The notes under the pieces were generated by a model, which was not told where the DNA came from, did not search any database, and saw only the letters and a program-made list of their open reading frames with translations. Source: Helianthus annuus (lineage: Eukaryota; Streptophyta; Magnoliopsida; Asterales; Asteraceae). Taken from it: a DNA stretch of 64,000 nt. The stretch spans positions 83,689,675-83,753,674 of the forward strand of contig NC_035444.2 in assembly GCF_002127325.2 (NCBI RefSeq), written 5' to 3'. The position numbers and the translations under genes are program-made. Positions 1 to 10,308 of the stretch are shown here, piece by piece. How positions within the stretch are numbered: position 1 is the first letter of the stretch; each line of letters starts with the position of its first letter.

Positions 1-153
1 AAGCTACTACTTCGATATTTCGGGACGAAATTCCAGATCAACGGGGGGAGGATGTGACACCCCAGGAAAACCAGTGAATGCTATAACTTACCTAGCTTCC
101 TCAGTGAGTGCATATCAAATTTCGGGACGAAATTTCCAATTAGTTGGGGATAA
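1..153 (+). mobile_element. 3' end of internal region of gypsy element D, with doubled polypurine module
   Basis: This is the last stretch before the LTR of a Ty3/gypsy element whose body lies left of the window. The motif TTCGGGACGAAAT, typical of the end of plant gypsy polyproteins just before the polypurine tract, occurs twice (near 18 and 121). Each copy is followed by a G-rich tract (near 43 and 144) and then TGTGACA (53 and 154). The second TGTGACA is taken as the true LTR start because it matches the LTR start of element B. The same two-step arrangement is seen in B at 38174-38320 on the other strand, so it is not a local accident. No polyprotein is readable in so short a piece. Confidence 0.7.
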
Positions 154-969
154 TGTGACAACTCGAACTTTAGACCTATCATTGTGTAACATACGTGAAC
201 GTGTTATGATTTTACAAACTTTGATGCTATTGAATGTTATGATGTTATGTGCCATATGTGTATGCATGCTATATGAATGATTATGTGTTGCACAAGCCCA
301 AACTACACGAACCGGTCACACAAGCCCGTTTGGGCCACACCTTGAATCGGACTCCATTGGGTAACCGAGTTGGGCTCGGCCCACTCCCCACTCGCAAACA
401 CAAATCCCTTGGTAAGGGTTTGATTTCTTTCATTGTTACAATTTACACAACACACACACACCCTACTTGCTCTCTCTCTCTCGGCTCACTTGGAACCCGA
501 CGGCAAGAACACCCCTACTCGGATCACCCTCTTCTCCTTCTTTAATCCGGTTAGTGATTATGTTATTGATTGTGTGTTATTGGTTGTTTGTTGATGATTG
601 CTTAATACTCGAAGGATTCTTGTTAACATGCTATGAATAATAATATTACTAATCAATGATAGATAATGGTCATGTAATTGGCTTGCACACGAATCGGATA
701 TATATGAATGTATCGGCTGTTATGTATTGTTGATCGGATATGATTAGTAACCGAGATCCATGTTAGAATGTATAATTATTGATGAGTTGTTTAAGGGTTA
801 TTCATGTTGTTCATACGAATTAAGGTTTAGAAAACCCTGTTTGATCGATAAATTCTTGAATGGTAAACTGTTAGTTGTTAATTGATTTTTGGAAACTGAC
901 AACGATAATTGATTTGCATAAATGTTGAAACTGAATTGCATGAAATCAGGAAGGCTGTTACACATTTGG

Positions 970-1216
970 TTGCGACTCGGATTGCGAGTCGGAACCCCAC
1001 TCGAGACCACAACAGCACAAGCCGGAACCATGGTTGCGAGTCCCGTTGCGACTCGTAACCACACCATGAAGAGCCGAAATCACCAGTTGCGACTCGCAAC
1101 CTCCTGTTACGACTCGTAATCTCCGGCTGTGACTCGTAACCGGGCCATGATGAATCGAGACCATCTGTTGCGACTCGCAACCATCGGTTGCGACTCGAGA
1201 TCTCCGTTGCGACTCG
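970..1216 (+). repeat. Array of TTGCGACTCG palindromic motifs in D's LTR
   Basis: TTGCGACTCG occurs exactly at 970, 1046, 1087, 1168, 1188 and 1207, with further one-base variants (TTACGACTCG, TGTGACTCG) and inverted forms (GCGAGTC) between them. The fullest form, GTTGCGACTCGCAAC, is a palindrome with an odd central base (1086-1100 and 1167-1181). Spacing is irregular, so this is a motif cluster, not a simple tandem repeat. Function is unknown; a protein-binding enhancer cluster or a methylation target are possibilities. Confidence 0.85.
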
Positions 1217-1637
1217 AGACCATCATTTACACGTACACTGTTTTGGGCCTACACTGTCATGGGCCCAACCTTATGACTGTTATGTTATTGGACTTGTTTG
1301 CGTAGATGCTAATTGGACTGCTTATATTAATTGGACCGACTACTTGGACTCGTTACTTGATATGAACTGCTGATACGTTTATGTGAATTGCCATGATCAT
1401 ACTTGATACCATACGTGATACAAACGTGCTACATACGAACCTAACTTGCATAGTAACCATGATAGGACGTGGTTGATTCCTTACTTGTATACTTGAGCAT
1501 CATACTGTCTGCCGAGCAAACCTAGGTGAGTTCACACTCCTACTAAGGCATGGGATTCCCGGGTCGTGGGAATGGGGTAAAGGTTACAATTGACTAAGAA
1601 CGTACATATGCTTTCCTAGACTATCACCTACCATGGT

Positions 1638-1853
1638 CCTCGGATGTCAGGACGGTTCCGTAGGTTAGGATAACACCTACGTGGTCATATGCCATTACTG
1701 CCTCGGATGTCAGGCACGCACGTAAAACCTACGTGTACGCATTACTTACTTCTATCCTCGGTACAAAGGATACGTACGTGAAACCCACGTACACCCCCGC
1801 GTCTCCTATCCTCGGTTGTGAAGGATACGTACGTAAGACCTACGTACACCCCA
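1638..1853 (+). repeat. Degenerate tandem repeat of about 55 bp in D's LTR
   Basis: CCTCGG recurs at 1638, 1701, 1756 and 1810, each followed by a similar block; the last two are the closest and contain GGATACGTACGT and a purine-rich bridge before ACGTACACCCC. The unit has diverged and varies in length. No coding function is seen. Confidence 0.55.
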
Positions 1854-2343
1854 TACGCGCTACTGTTCTCGGTAGAAGAACAGGGATGATACGAGTAGTT
1901 GATACGAATAGTCTAGTGGTCACATAACATGGGAAGCCCCCACCTATATAAATTACTATCGGCCTAGTAGAGCCACCCGTTACTTACTGTTACGCATTTA
2001 ATTACTGTGAACTCGCTCAACTAGTTTGTTGATCATTCTGTTACATGCCTTGCAGATCGTTAGGTACATGGAGCTTGCACAAAGAGGAGCCGGTCGTTGT
2101 GGACAAGGATCGTATTACTTTGATCAGACACTTATGACATTTCAGAATTTTAACTTGAGTTTATAACAATGCTTCCGCTACTTAAACAATGCTTGGTTTG
2201 AAACATCGATCATGTCTTGATGAATTACTTTAATGACTTTTATAATTATTGAATGCTATGTTTGATATGATTGATGGCTTGATCCTGGTCACGTCACGCT
2301 CCCAAGCGGTGGTACTCCGCGTGTGGATTTTGGGGGTGTGACA

Positions 2344-2733
2344 TATACTCTTCATATTTCACAAAAAAAAAAAATTCGTTTTACGTTTTGTTCTAAATTT
2401 TGCGAGTTAACACAACGCAACGTTCATGTGTGGTTCAACGTTTTTACGTTTTGTTTTACGCTTCATTCTAAATTTTGCGAGTTAACACTACGCAACGTGC
2501 ATGTGTGGTTCAACGTTTTTATGGTCGTCTATTTTTTCCGGTTTGATCAATTCATCGTGACGCACGGATCCTAAATCGACTTAGTTATTATTTTCTATGT
2601 TTTATGTTTCGGTCTAATTTCTCTGCATTAACACATCGCAACTTCAGTGTTAGTGGTCGTTGGCGGTGATGTTGTCTTGGTGCTATTTGTCACGGTTTTA
2701 CGCCCCACTGCAACGCGAGGGGATTAATACTAG
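2344..2733 (+). mobile_element. Helitron-like 3' terminus with a 75-bp tandem duplication
   Basis: The stretch ends CTAG at 2730-2733 followed by T, as Helitron 3' ends do, preceded by a short GC-rich potential hairpin (CCCC near 2703, GGGG near 2719). Two copies of a roughly 75-bp unit containing TTTTGCGAGTTAACAC lie at about 2391-2465 and 2466-2521, with a third much degraded near 2610. The 5' limit is not defined: the region starts directly after D's LTR and a clear Helitron TC start is not visible. It may be the tail of a longer element cut by D. Confidence 0.4.
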
Positions 2734-3129
2734 TTATATTTATATATGAATTATATAGATAATTATTCGTGGGTATATGTTCTATCACGTGAGAACTTCA
2801 CAACGAATCAAACCACGTTCAAATCGGAGCTAAGCTGAACTAGCATGATATAGATGCTCGAAGTTGAGTGGTTGAAATGATTTTTTTAAATGAAATGGTT
2901 GTTTTATTTTTTACTCTCAAAAGTTCCTTTTATGGATCATTATAGAAATTTCAAGACTAAAATACAATTTCAAAATGAAGATTTTGCCAATCTGTTTTTG
3001 CAGATACCGCAAAGTGGAACACGCATTTGTAATAGAAGGAAACAAACAATATTGCATTGAATCGTTCATTTATTTATTTGCAAATGGCCTGCGGCCCGAT
3101 AGTTTACATGGAAAATGTAAAAACATGGC
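2734..3129. other. No recognisable feature; possibly remains of the LTR of the Tat-like relic
   Basis: AT-rich sequence with no ORF of note. It lies where the 3' LTR of the minus-strand gypsy relic at 3130-4946 would be expected, but no LTR terminus or polypurine tract could be identified. Confidence 0.3.
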
Positions 3130-4344
3130 TTACATGTAACAGCGTCGAAGCTGTTGTGCATTACATGTGCGTGCGATAGGTTCGCCTTCTAATGTTTGTA
3201 GTTTATACACGCCTTTGCCCAGGACCTCCTGGATCAGGTAGGGTCCTTCCCACTTGTGGGCAAGTTTTTATGGGCGTTCTGCGTTAGATGCTTCATTGTC
3301 CCGAAGGACATAGTCTCCGGGGTTGAAGGTACAAATGCGGACGCATGCATTGTAGTACTTTTCAAGTTTGGTTTTGTACTTGGCCTCGTTGATTGCTGCG
3401 TTTTCACGCCTTTCCTCTAGGAGGTCCAAGTCAATTCTGTGTTCAACGCTATTGTCTATCTTGTTGATAGCCAACATTCGGGGTGAAAGGAGACCTACTT
3501 CCGCGGGGATCACCGCCTCCGAGCCATAGACCAGGCTGAAGGGTGTCTCAACGTTACTTATCTTTGGGCTAGTCCTGTGAGCCCATAAGATACTAGGGAG
3601 TTCATCGACCCAGCCGCGTCTGGCTGTTCCTAACCGTGCCTTGATGCTTTCGACTAAACTTTTATTGATGCTCTCTACTTGGCCATTCCCTTGCGGATGC
3701 GCCACTGAGGAGAATATGTGTTCAATGTTTAGTTCCTTTAGCCATTTTTGGAAGTCGTCGGCGGCGAAGTTGGTGCTGTTGTCAGTGACGGTGCACATTG
3801 GTAGACCGAAACGACAGATGATATATTCCCAAACAAATTTTCTTGTTATCATAGTGGTGGTAGAGGCAAGTGGTTTTGCTTCCACCCATTTTGTGAAATA
3901 GTCGACAGCCACTATGATAAACTTTACCGCACCTGGTGCATCTGGGAATGGTCCCACCACATCAATTGCTCATTTTTGAAATGGCCATGCAGTGGTGACG
4001 CGGATCAGGTTGTTCTTGGGGCACAAGGTTTTGGGAGCATGCCGCTGACAGTTGAAACATTTGCGCAAGACCTTGACCGCGTCCAGGTGCATGCCGGGCC
4101 AGTAGTACCCAGCATTCATGATTTTGGCTATCACCATGCGTGGGCCCGTGTGTATGCCACATATTCCGTTGTGTATCTCTTTGATTAGATACGTGGCATC
4201 TTGGGGGTCGACTCACCATAGGAGTGGCCTCAGGTATGATTTGCGGTATAAAATACCGTCTCCCATTTGATAATGACACGCTTTGTATTGCAACTTGCGT
4301 GCCTCTGCCTTGCTTTCGGGGAGTAACACCTGATTGCAAGTATG
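3130..4344 (-). pseudogene. Integrase of a Tat-like Ty3/gypsy element (broken)
   Basis: Reading on the minus strand, the catalytic core is open from 3960 to 3268. It shows VDYFTKWVEAK, the second catalytic region TVTDNSTNFAADDF and HPQGNGQVES, a good match to plant gypsy integrases. A nonsense codon at 3268-3270 interrupts the C-terminal part, which resumes as KWEGPYLIQEVLGKG and ends at a stop at 3130-3132. Upstream (3961-4344) the zinc-finger and linker part is recognisable only in pieces across frames, so at least one frameshift lies near 3960 and more beyond. Retroelement integrases join cDNA to host DNA; this copy cannot be expressed whole. The Tat-like assignment rests on the RNase H/integrase style and is moderate. 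Confidence 0.75.
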
Positions 4345-4640
4345 CAATGATTGGTGTCATCAAGGATGTTGTACCGTACTGGATGACGTTGACTTGGCGC
4401 AGGGGTTCTTAGGGGTTTTGCAGAATCTCAATGCGTATCTCCTTTGCCAAGTGTTGGAAACTGGTGGATGCGATGATTGGTGTCATCCAGGATGTCATCC
4501 AGGATGTTGTACTTAGGGGTACTTAGGGGTTTTGCAGAATCTCAATGCAATGATTGGTGTCATCCAGGATGTCATCCAGGATGTTGTACCGTACTGGATG
4601 GTGTCATCCAGGATGTTGTACCGTACTAGATGATGTTGTA
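4345..4640. repeat. Scrambled block duplications inside the Tat-like relic
   Basis: A 35-bp sequence (4283-4317) reappears at 4636-4670, offset 353 bp. Between the copies, three short blocks recur in mixed order: ATGATTGGTGTCATC near 4347, 4473 and 4550; AGGATGTTGTACCGTACT near 4363, 4578 and 4610; and TTAGGGGTTTTGCAGAATCT near 4410 and 4523. The patchwork replaces the normal RNase H to integrase junction. It looks like repeated template switching or slippage after insertion. Confidence 0.85.
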
Positions 4641-4946
4641 TTGCAACTTGCGTGCCTCTGCCTTGCTTTCAGTCCTGTTGATATGGCGGATATTAAAGGA
4701 AGTGAACTTTGCTTTTAGTTGTAGGGCTTGTTCGAGATAGAGGATCATGATATCCCCTTTTGCGGCATAGTCGCCACGTACTTGCCCTGGAACCAGTAGT
4801 GAGTCGACGTGTGCTTCCAAATGTTGGACGTCGAGTTTGACTGCCAGACGTAGCCCTGCCAGTAGAGCCTCATACTCAGCCTCGTTATTTATGCTTTTGA
4901 AATCGAGGCGCATTGCATAGGTATTTACACGCAATCGCACATACAA
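4641..4946 (-). pseudogene. RNase H fragment of the Tat-like gypsy relic
   Basis: The frame from 4946 downwards shows an RNase H signature region, NNEAEYEALLAGLRLA, then VDSLLVPGQVRGDY and RHINR. These match the RNase H of plant gypsy elements, which removes the RNA strand during reverse transcription. After RHINR the reading jumps straight into sequence belonging to the integrase linker, so the C-terminal part is deleted. No reverse transcriptase lies upstream: recognisable homology stops at about 4950. Confidence 0.7.
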
Positions 4947-4949
4947 CCG

Positions 4950-5629
4950 TCATTTGAAAAAAAAAAGTCATTCCAGTCCTTGTGGTTGTCAATTGGAATC
5001 AGTCAAGTCCCTCTATGAAACGTCCGTTAGATGAACGTTAGAATTTTGGTTAAAAGACCAAAATGCACTTTAGGGACTGAAATTGCAATATGAATTAGTC
5101 ATCCCCCTTTGTATTCTATATATCACACAACCCACCATCATCTTCAATTCAAGTAACACTAAAATGGCATTACACCTAATAAACGTTAATTAACGTGTTT
5201 AATTCACTATTAACCACAATCTGATTGTTATTCTTCTATTACTACAAATCATTGAAAGCGATTAAGAGAATCTAGCGAAACCGTCTAGCATACAAGACTC
5301 GTGTAAGTGTCCGAATAACAAATTGTCACAAACTGGATGCACAAACACCTCGAGACCCTTTTCCGAACATCACAGTACTTCCTAGTTTGAAATTTCGTCT
5401 GTGCACCCACCGGACTCTCGCTGGACATGTGAACTCCGACCAAGCACTGAATTGTCTTTCTACTTGCAAGCGGTACAATTCTTACGTGTTTTTATCTAAC
5501 TTTTTATGCTGATTGATATCACTATAACGATATACAATTTTAGTAATGGTTGAATGTCCACTTTTTGGTCATTGGAAACTAGGGTTCATCTGTTCTTAAT
5601 TGGGAATTAGGTGAAATCAGTGGCTCATA
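4950..5629. other. No gene seen; AT-rich unassigned sequence
   Basis: After an A run near 4960 the sequence is moderately AT-rich with scattered stops in all frames. I see no repeat, domain or terminal structure that assigns it to a family. Confidence 0.4.
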
Positions 5630-6441
5630 CAATGTTTTGAAAACTGGTTTTTAAATCATACCGGGATGGCCTTAAAAATGGTTCAACCGGTAGAACCGGG
5701 TTGTACCGGGTGGTTCAACCGGATAAACTAGTCAACTCTATAATTTCATAGAGATACATACGTACATGAATTATATTGACACAATTTATCAGTTTTATTT
5801 TTTTTCACTAAGATAATAAATTATAATATAACTTGTTTATCATGTCCTCTTTCTTTTTCTAGTTTCAAAATACAATCTTTTAGATAACAATGCTTTACCC
5901 TTATAGACATAAGTACACACACATATATATTTTATATATATATATGTGTGTGTGTGTGTGAGAGAGAGAGAGTGTGTGGAGAGAGAGATACATCCCGCTT
6001 CAAGTCTTTCACTTTTTGATCCAGTTGTGCATCTATTTACTCTCAGATTATTTTACTGTGCATCTATTTACTCTCAGATTATTTTACTGAAATAAGTAAA
6101 ACTACCGATGAAGATGGAACTGGAAGCTTGATGAAGATGGAGTGATGAACCGATGAAGATGGAGCTGAATCTTATGGATGAAGTGATGAACCGTAAGTGA
6201 TGATGGCTTTGAATGTTGATCGATGGTATATGTATCTGATGAAACTCTAGAATACTAAAAACCCAAACCAAAATAACCATGGGCCGGTACCGGTATTACG
6301 GTTCAAACCGGTATACTGGATTTTACCGCCGGTACAAATCTTATGTCGTTTCACTTATTTACCGGGGTGTTTAGTATCGGATTTGCATCCGGCCGGTAAA
6401 ACCGGTATAACCGGCCGGTATTTACCGGTTTTTAAAACACT
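5630..6441. mobile_element. Candidate non-autonomous hAT-like element with ACCGGT-rich ends
   Basis: The left end (5631, ATGTTTTGAAAACTGG) and the reverse complement of the right end (from 6440, GTGTTTTAAAAACCGG) form an imperfect terminal inverted repeat. Both subterminal zones (5650-5730 and 6270-6430) are packed with ACCGGT/CCGGTA motifs, as in hAT elements that carry transposase-binding repeats. The centre holds a microsatellite and a GATGAAGATGGA-like repeat. No 8-bp target duplication is convincing, which keeps confidence low. Confidence 0.45.
5915..5989. repeat. Compound microsatellite (AC, AT, TG, AG)
   Basis: Consecutive runs of AC, AT, TG and AG dinucleotides in the centre of the hAT-like candidate. 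Confidence 0.9.
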
Positions 6442-6450
6442 CTTGTTAAA

Positions 6451-7567
6451 TCTATCTTCTATCTAATACTAATAAAGGATTACATCTAATGGCACATGAC
6501 ATTCTTTCCTCTAACCTATTTCCAATTAATGTCACGTGGTATTTTCATCTTTAATTCATTAATAATATATAATAATTCATATCTAATTCTAATTTATGAT
6601 TAAAAATATACATATATGATCTATAATTTTTAAAACTATGATTTTAGTACTTCTTGAAATAAAATAGTTTAAATTACAAAAAAACCTGTTATCCATATCT
6701 GAGATTATATATAAAATCGATATATGAGTTTCTCTAACATATAAATTAAAGTTAAAAAAGAGCAACCAAAAAGAGGACTATCTTGCAAAAAGACTAAAAT
6801 TTTATTGAACTTTGTTTTAAAAGAACTTAACGTTTTGAAATTTTTTGGATGAGATAATATTAAGGTTTGTAGCTACACTGATTTGTGATCAATAAGATAT
6901 GTTTTCAATTTAATAGAGCTAATCAAATATATTTTTTTCATTTTATAACCATTTGTGACATAGTCAATTAACCATTAATAATGAAAAGATTTTATTCATC
7001 ATGTATAAACTTTTAACTTGTATTATAACTTTACAATAGTTAGTTATTAATTAAATCCGCATAATAATTATTAGTAAGAATAACAAATCTAATTTATGTC
7101 ATACCAATAAAATTGGTCTTTTACCAATAAAGAGAAAAAGAACAACTTAATAATGAATTTTGTAAACATAATTGAGGTCTTAATGATATATTTTAAATGA
7201 AAGTTATATTTAAAAGATACACAATGATAAACATTATTGTTATTTTTATACATTGTGATATGTAACTTAATACGTACTTTCATTCATATTAAAAATATAT
7301 AAATTTGTGTAGTACATGTTTTTCAGTATTCAACCTTTGTAATACACGACTATTATGGTATGTTCAGTGTTACTAAGTAAGATGGGCCTGTTTTTATGAT
7401 AAATTCAAGTTAGTTGTGTGAACTCTCATATGGTAATAAAAATTCGTTTATATAAAGTTCCGTTACTAATTAACATAGGCAGTAAGTTATATAAAGTTTT
7501 TTAAAGATTATATAATTATATCGTTTTTATTGTTAAAACTCGTCTAATACGTGGGTTTATAACCTAG
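6451..7567 (+). mobile_element. Candidate non-autonomous Helitron (1.1 kb)
   Basis: The left end starts TCTATCTTCTATCTAATAC directly after an A (6450), close to the TC start of many plant Helitrons. The right end is CTAG (7564-7567) directly before T, preceded by an imperfect hairpin (AAACTCGT near 7536 against ACGTGGGTTT near 7550). Insertion between A and T without target duplication is the Helitron pattern. The interior is very AT-rich and encodes no Rep/helicase. Confidence 0.55.
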
Positions 7568-7597
7568 TATATGAATAGTTCTGTATATTCAACAATT

Positions 7598-7672
7598 TCG
7601 ATATAGCTCAGATAGATAGTTCATTTGCAGGATATAGCAGAGACCCAAGTTTGAATGTGGGTCCCTGCGTTT
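7598..7672 (+). mobile_element. tRNA-like head, possible SINE relic
   Basis: ATATAGCTCAGATAG (about 7600) resembles a tRNA A box, and AAGTTTGAATGTGG (about 7648) a weak B box at tRNA-like distance, flanked by GACCC/GGGTC. A T-rich run follows near 7672. No cloverleaf folds properly, so this is not a functional tRNA; a decayed tRNA-derived SINE is the best guess. Confidence 0.35.
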
Positions 7673-7689
7673 TATTTCATAATTTTTTA

Positions 7690-8690
7690 AGAGTAAAGTA
7701 CATAGTGGAACATCGATTTACAGTGACCTGGCTTGCTGGAGAAGATGAGAGGAGTGAATGGTTCAGTTTGGGGTTTTGAAGGGGATGAAATCTGCCATAT
7801 TGGGTTATACACGACGAAATGACAAAATTTCCCTTGGATTTCTAAGTAAAAAGACAACCATACCCCGGTCAATTAACAGTTGACTAATTATACATGTCAT
7901 TTTGTGTTTACATGAATGAATGTAGATTAGATAGAAGATATGAACAGTTGTTCAAAAAATCACATAAGACATAACTTGCACACCTTTGCAGCCACCCATA
8001 TGCAGCATTTGAAGATTAGAACCCTGGAGAATGTTCAGAAAATGCCAAGCATTTAAAGAGCAAAGAGCTAGGATTGCTTATTGTCCAAAACAAGTGTCAC
8101 ATGCCACAATGGAGTTTAGCTTCAAACAACTGCTTCTAAGTGAATATATGCCAGCATCACTCACCAAAATACAGTCGTTAAGGCTTATGTAAGTTCAGGA
8201 AACACAGATATCAGATATGTGTTCGAGGTAATAATAATCTGTCACAAAATTAAAAATGAAAAGCAAGCACACTGGCCAAAACCAAATGCATCAAACTTTT
8301 TTTGCAGATCAAATAGAGCATGCGTGTTAAGGTTCCTATAATTGAAAAAAAAATGATCGATCTGGAAACTCCAACCCAGATACTATTACCCACTAATGGC
8401 CCATTTGGGTTATGTTTCTTCTAAGAAAAGAGAATGGGTCTAAAAAAATTTGCTAACAGAGAACAAGTATCGAGTTGAATCGGTCCATGTAACCTCACCC
8501 CGCCTGTTCTAATTAGACATGCATGTTTTAACCTGCCTTTGCCACCTTTAAGGCTTATGTCATGGTGCGTGAGAAAAAGTTAGGTCGCCTACGTGGAGGT
8601 GAGGGCCCTGCTCTCTATGAATTTCCAGGGTAATCAGGACCTAGCCCCGCTTATCACGCGTCAATACAAAGGATTTGGAACAATACAAAG
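7690..8690. other. No recognisable feature
   Basis: About 1 kb without a convincing ORF. A more GC-rich patch at 8490-8655 stands out from its neighbours but matches nothing I know. The right edge has a duplicated CAATACAAAGGATTTG (near 8664 and 8682) exactly where copia 1 is cut off. Confidence 0.4.
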
Positions 8691-8692
8691 GA

Positions 8693-10307
8693 TTTGAAAA
8701 CATCTTCACATTGATGTGTTTGGTTCTTTCATGAAATACACTATTCTTTGACAACTGAACAGCCCATTCATTATCACAGTTGACCTCTACACCATCCAAT
8801 TTGATTCCCAGATCAGCTAAAAAAACCCTTTAACCATAAGGAATCTTTTACCCCTTCAGTTAAAGCTATGAACTCTGCCTCAGTTGCGGATAGTGCCACA
8901 ACATGCTGCAACTGAGACTTCCAGCTCACCACATTCCCCATAACTGAGAACACATAACCTGTTATTGATCTTCCATTATCTTTGTCTTTAGCATAATCAG
9001 CATCCACATAGCCACAGATCATGTTCCCCTTCTTTTCAGCATGGTCTCCAAACTTTAAACCAATTTTCTTTGTGCCAGCCAAGTACCTTAGAATCCACTT
9101 CACTGCTGCCTAATGATTTTTACCAGGATTAGCCATATACCTGCTCACCACACTAACAACATATGCAATATCAAGTCTTGTGCAGACCATGATATACATC
9201 AGACTTCCAACAGTGTTAGCATATGGAACCTTGCTCATATACACTTTATCCTCATCTGTTTGAGGACAATCTTTCTTTGACAGATTAAAATGAGCTGCAA
9301 GAGGAGTTGTAACAGGCTTACACTCTCCCATTCCATAATTTTTCAACACTTTCTCAATATATGAAGATTGAGTCAGTGTTAACACCTTTTCTACCTTGTT
9401 CCTGTGAATTTCCATTCCAAGTATCTTCCTGGCTTCTCCCAAATCCTTCATTTCAAACTCTTTCATCAGCAGTTGTTTGGTTTCTTCTATTTGGCTTTTG
9501 CTCTCACAAGCTATTAGCATATCATCAACATACAAGAGTAAATAGACAAATTTACCCTTGTCATACTCCCTGTGATACACACAACTGTCATAAGGATTTC
9601 TGCTGAAACCACTGCCCGCTATGTATTCATCAATCCTTTTGTACCACTGCCTGGGAGATTGTTTAAGTCCATACAAGGACCTCTTCAATAAACATGCCTT
9701 ATCTTCTTGCCCTTTGACCTCATACCCCTTTGGTTGTGCCATATAGATCTGTTCCTCTAAATTACCATGCAAAAATGCAGTTTTCACATCCATTTATTCC
9801 AATTCCAGATCTAATCATGCAACCAAGGACAAGATAACCCTAATTGAGACATGTTTGACTATAGGAGAAAAGATCTCATTGTAATCAACACCTGCCTTCT
9901 GAGTAAATCCTTTTGCCACCAATCTAGCTTTATATCTTAGATCTTCTCCTGGTTTAACACCTTCTTTAATCTTGAAGATCCACTTGCAAGACACCAACTT
10001 CTGGTCTTTAGGCTTGTTTACTAACTCCCATGTACCATTCTTGTATAAGGAATCCATCTCCTCATCCATTGCATGACACCACTTTTGACTATCTTCTGAA
10101 TTAACAACTTCTTCAAAAGTTAGTGGTTCATATGTGCTTTCATTCTCTGCTGCTACAAAAGCAACTGCAGAAATATCTTCTTGATCTTTGTACCTCAGTG
10201 GTTTCACAACTCTCCTTTTTGACCTGTCTCTCACCAAAATGTAATCCTCCAAATTTGGTGCATTTGACTTTGTTCATCCTGACTTAAATCACTTTGACTT
10301 GCTTCAC
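8693..10307 (-). pseudogene. Copia 1 reverse transcriptase and RNase H (broken)
   Basis: The frame 10252-9815 has the start of the RT domain ([31 protein letters not shown]). It passes a stop near 9812 into 9793-9110 with KTAFLHG, SLYGLKQSPRQWY and an intact catalytic YVDD at 9521-9532. After another stop near 9107 the RNase H follows (9103-8813, ILRYLAGT, SQLQHVVALSATEAEF). A shift in a homopolymer near 8814 moves the rest (about 8812-8695, VNCDNEWA and ERTKHI) to another frame. Coding similarity ends at about 8695, so the last part of RNase H is lost. Confidence 0.85.
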
Positions 10308-10308
10308 C

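Larger units (their letters stand above)
154..2343 (+). mobile_element. LTR of gypsy element D (about 2.2 kb)
   Basis: The LTR begins TGTGACAACTCG and ends GGGGGTGTGACA, with TG..CA termini and a TGTGACA/TGTGACA-type edge shared with element B and the solo LTR at 22350. It follows a polypurine-like tract, so it is read as a 3' LTR. The 5 bases before it (GATAA) and after it (TATAC) do not match, as expected if the partner LTR is outside the window. Inside are a palindrome array (970-1216), a tandem degenerate region (about 1638-1853) and a block near 1520-1580 that resembles the middle of B's LTR. The ORFs of 60-100 codons here have no recognisable domain and look like chance. Confidence 0.8.

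Noticed and set aside
249..545. 98-codon ORF near the left edge
   Set aside because: Inside D's LTR, no domain, low-complexity C-terminus.
5915..5989. Considered as a regulatory GAGA-type element
   Set aside because: A compound dinucleotide microsatellite; no gene nearby to regulate.
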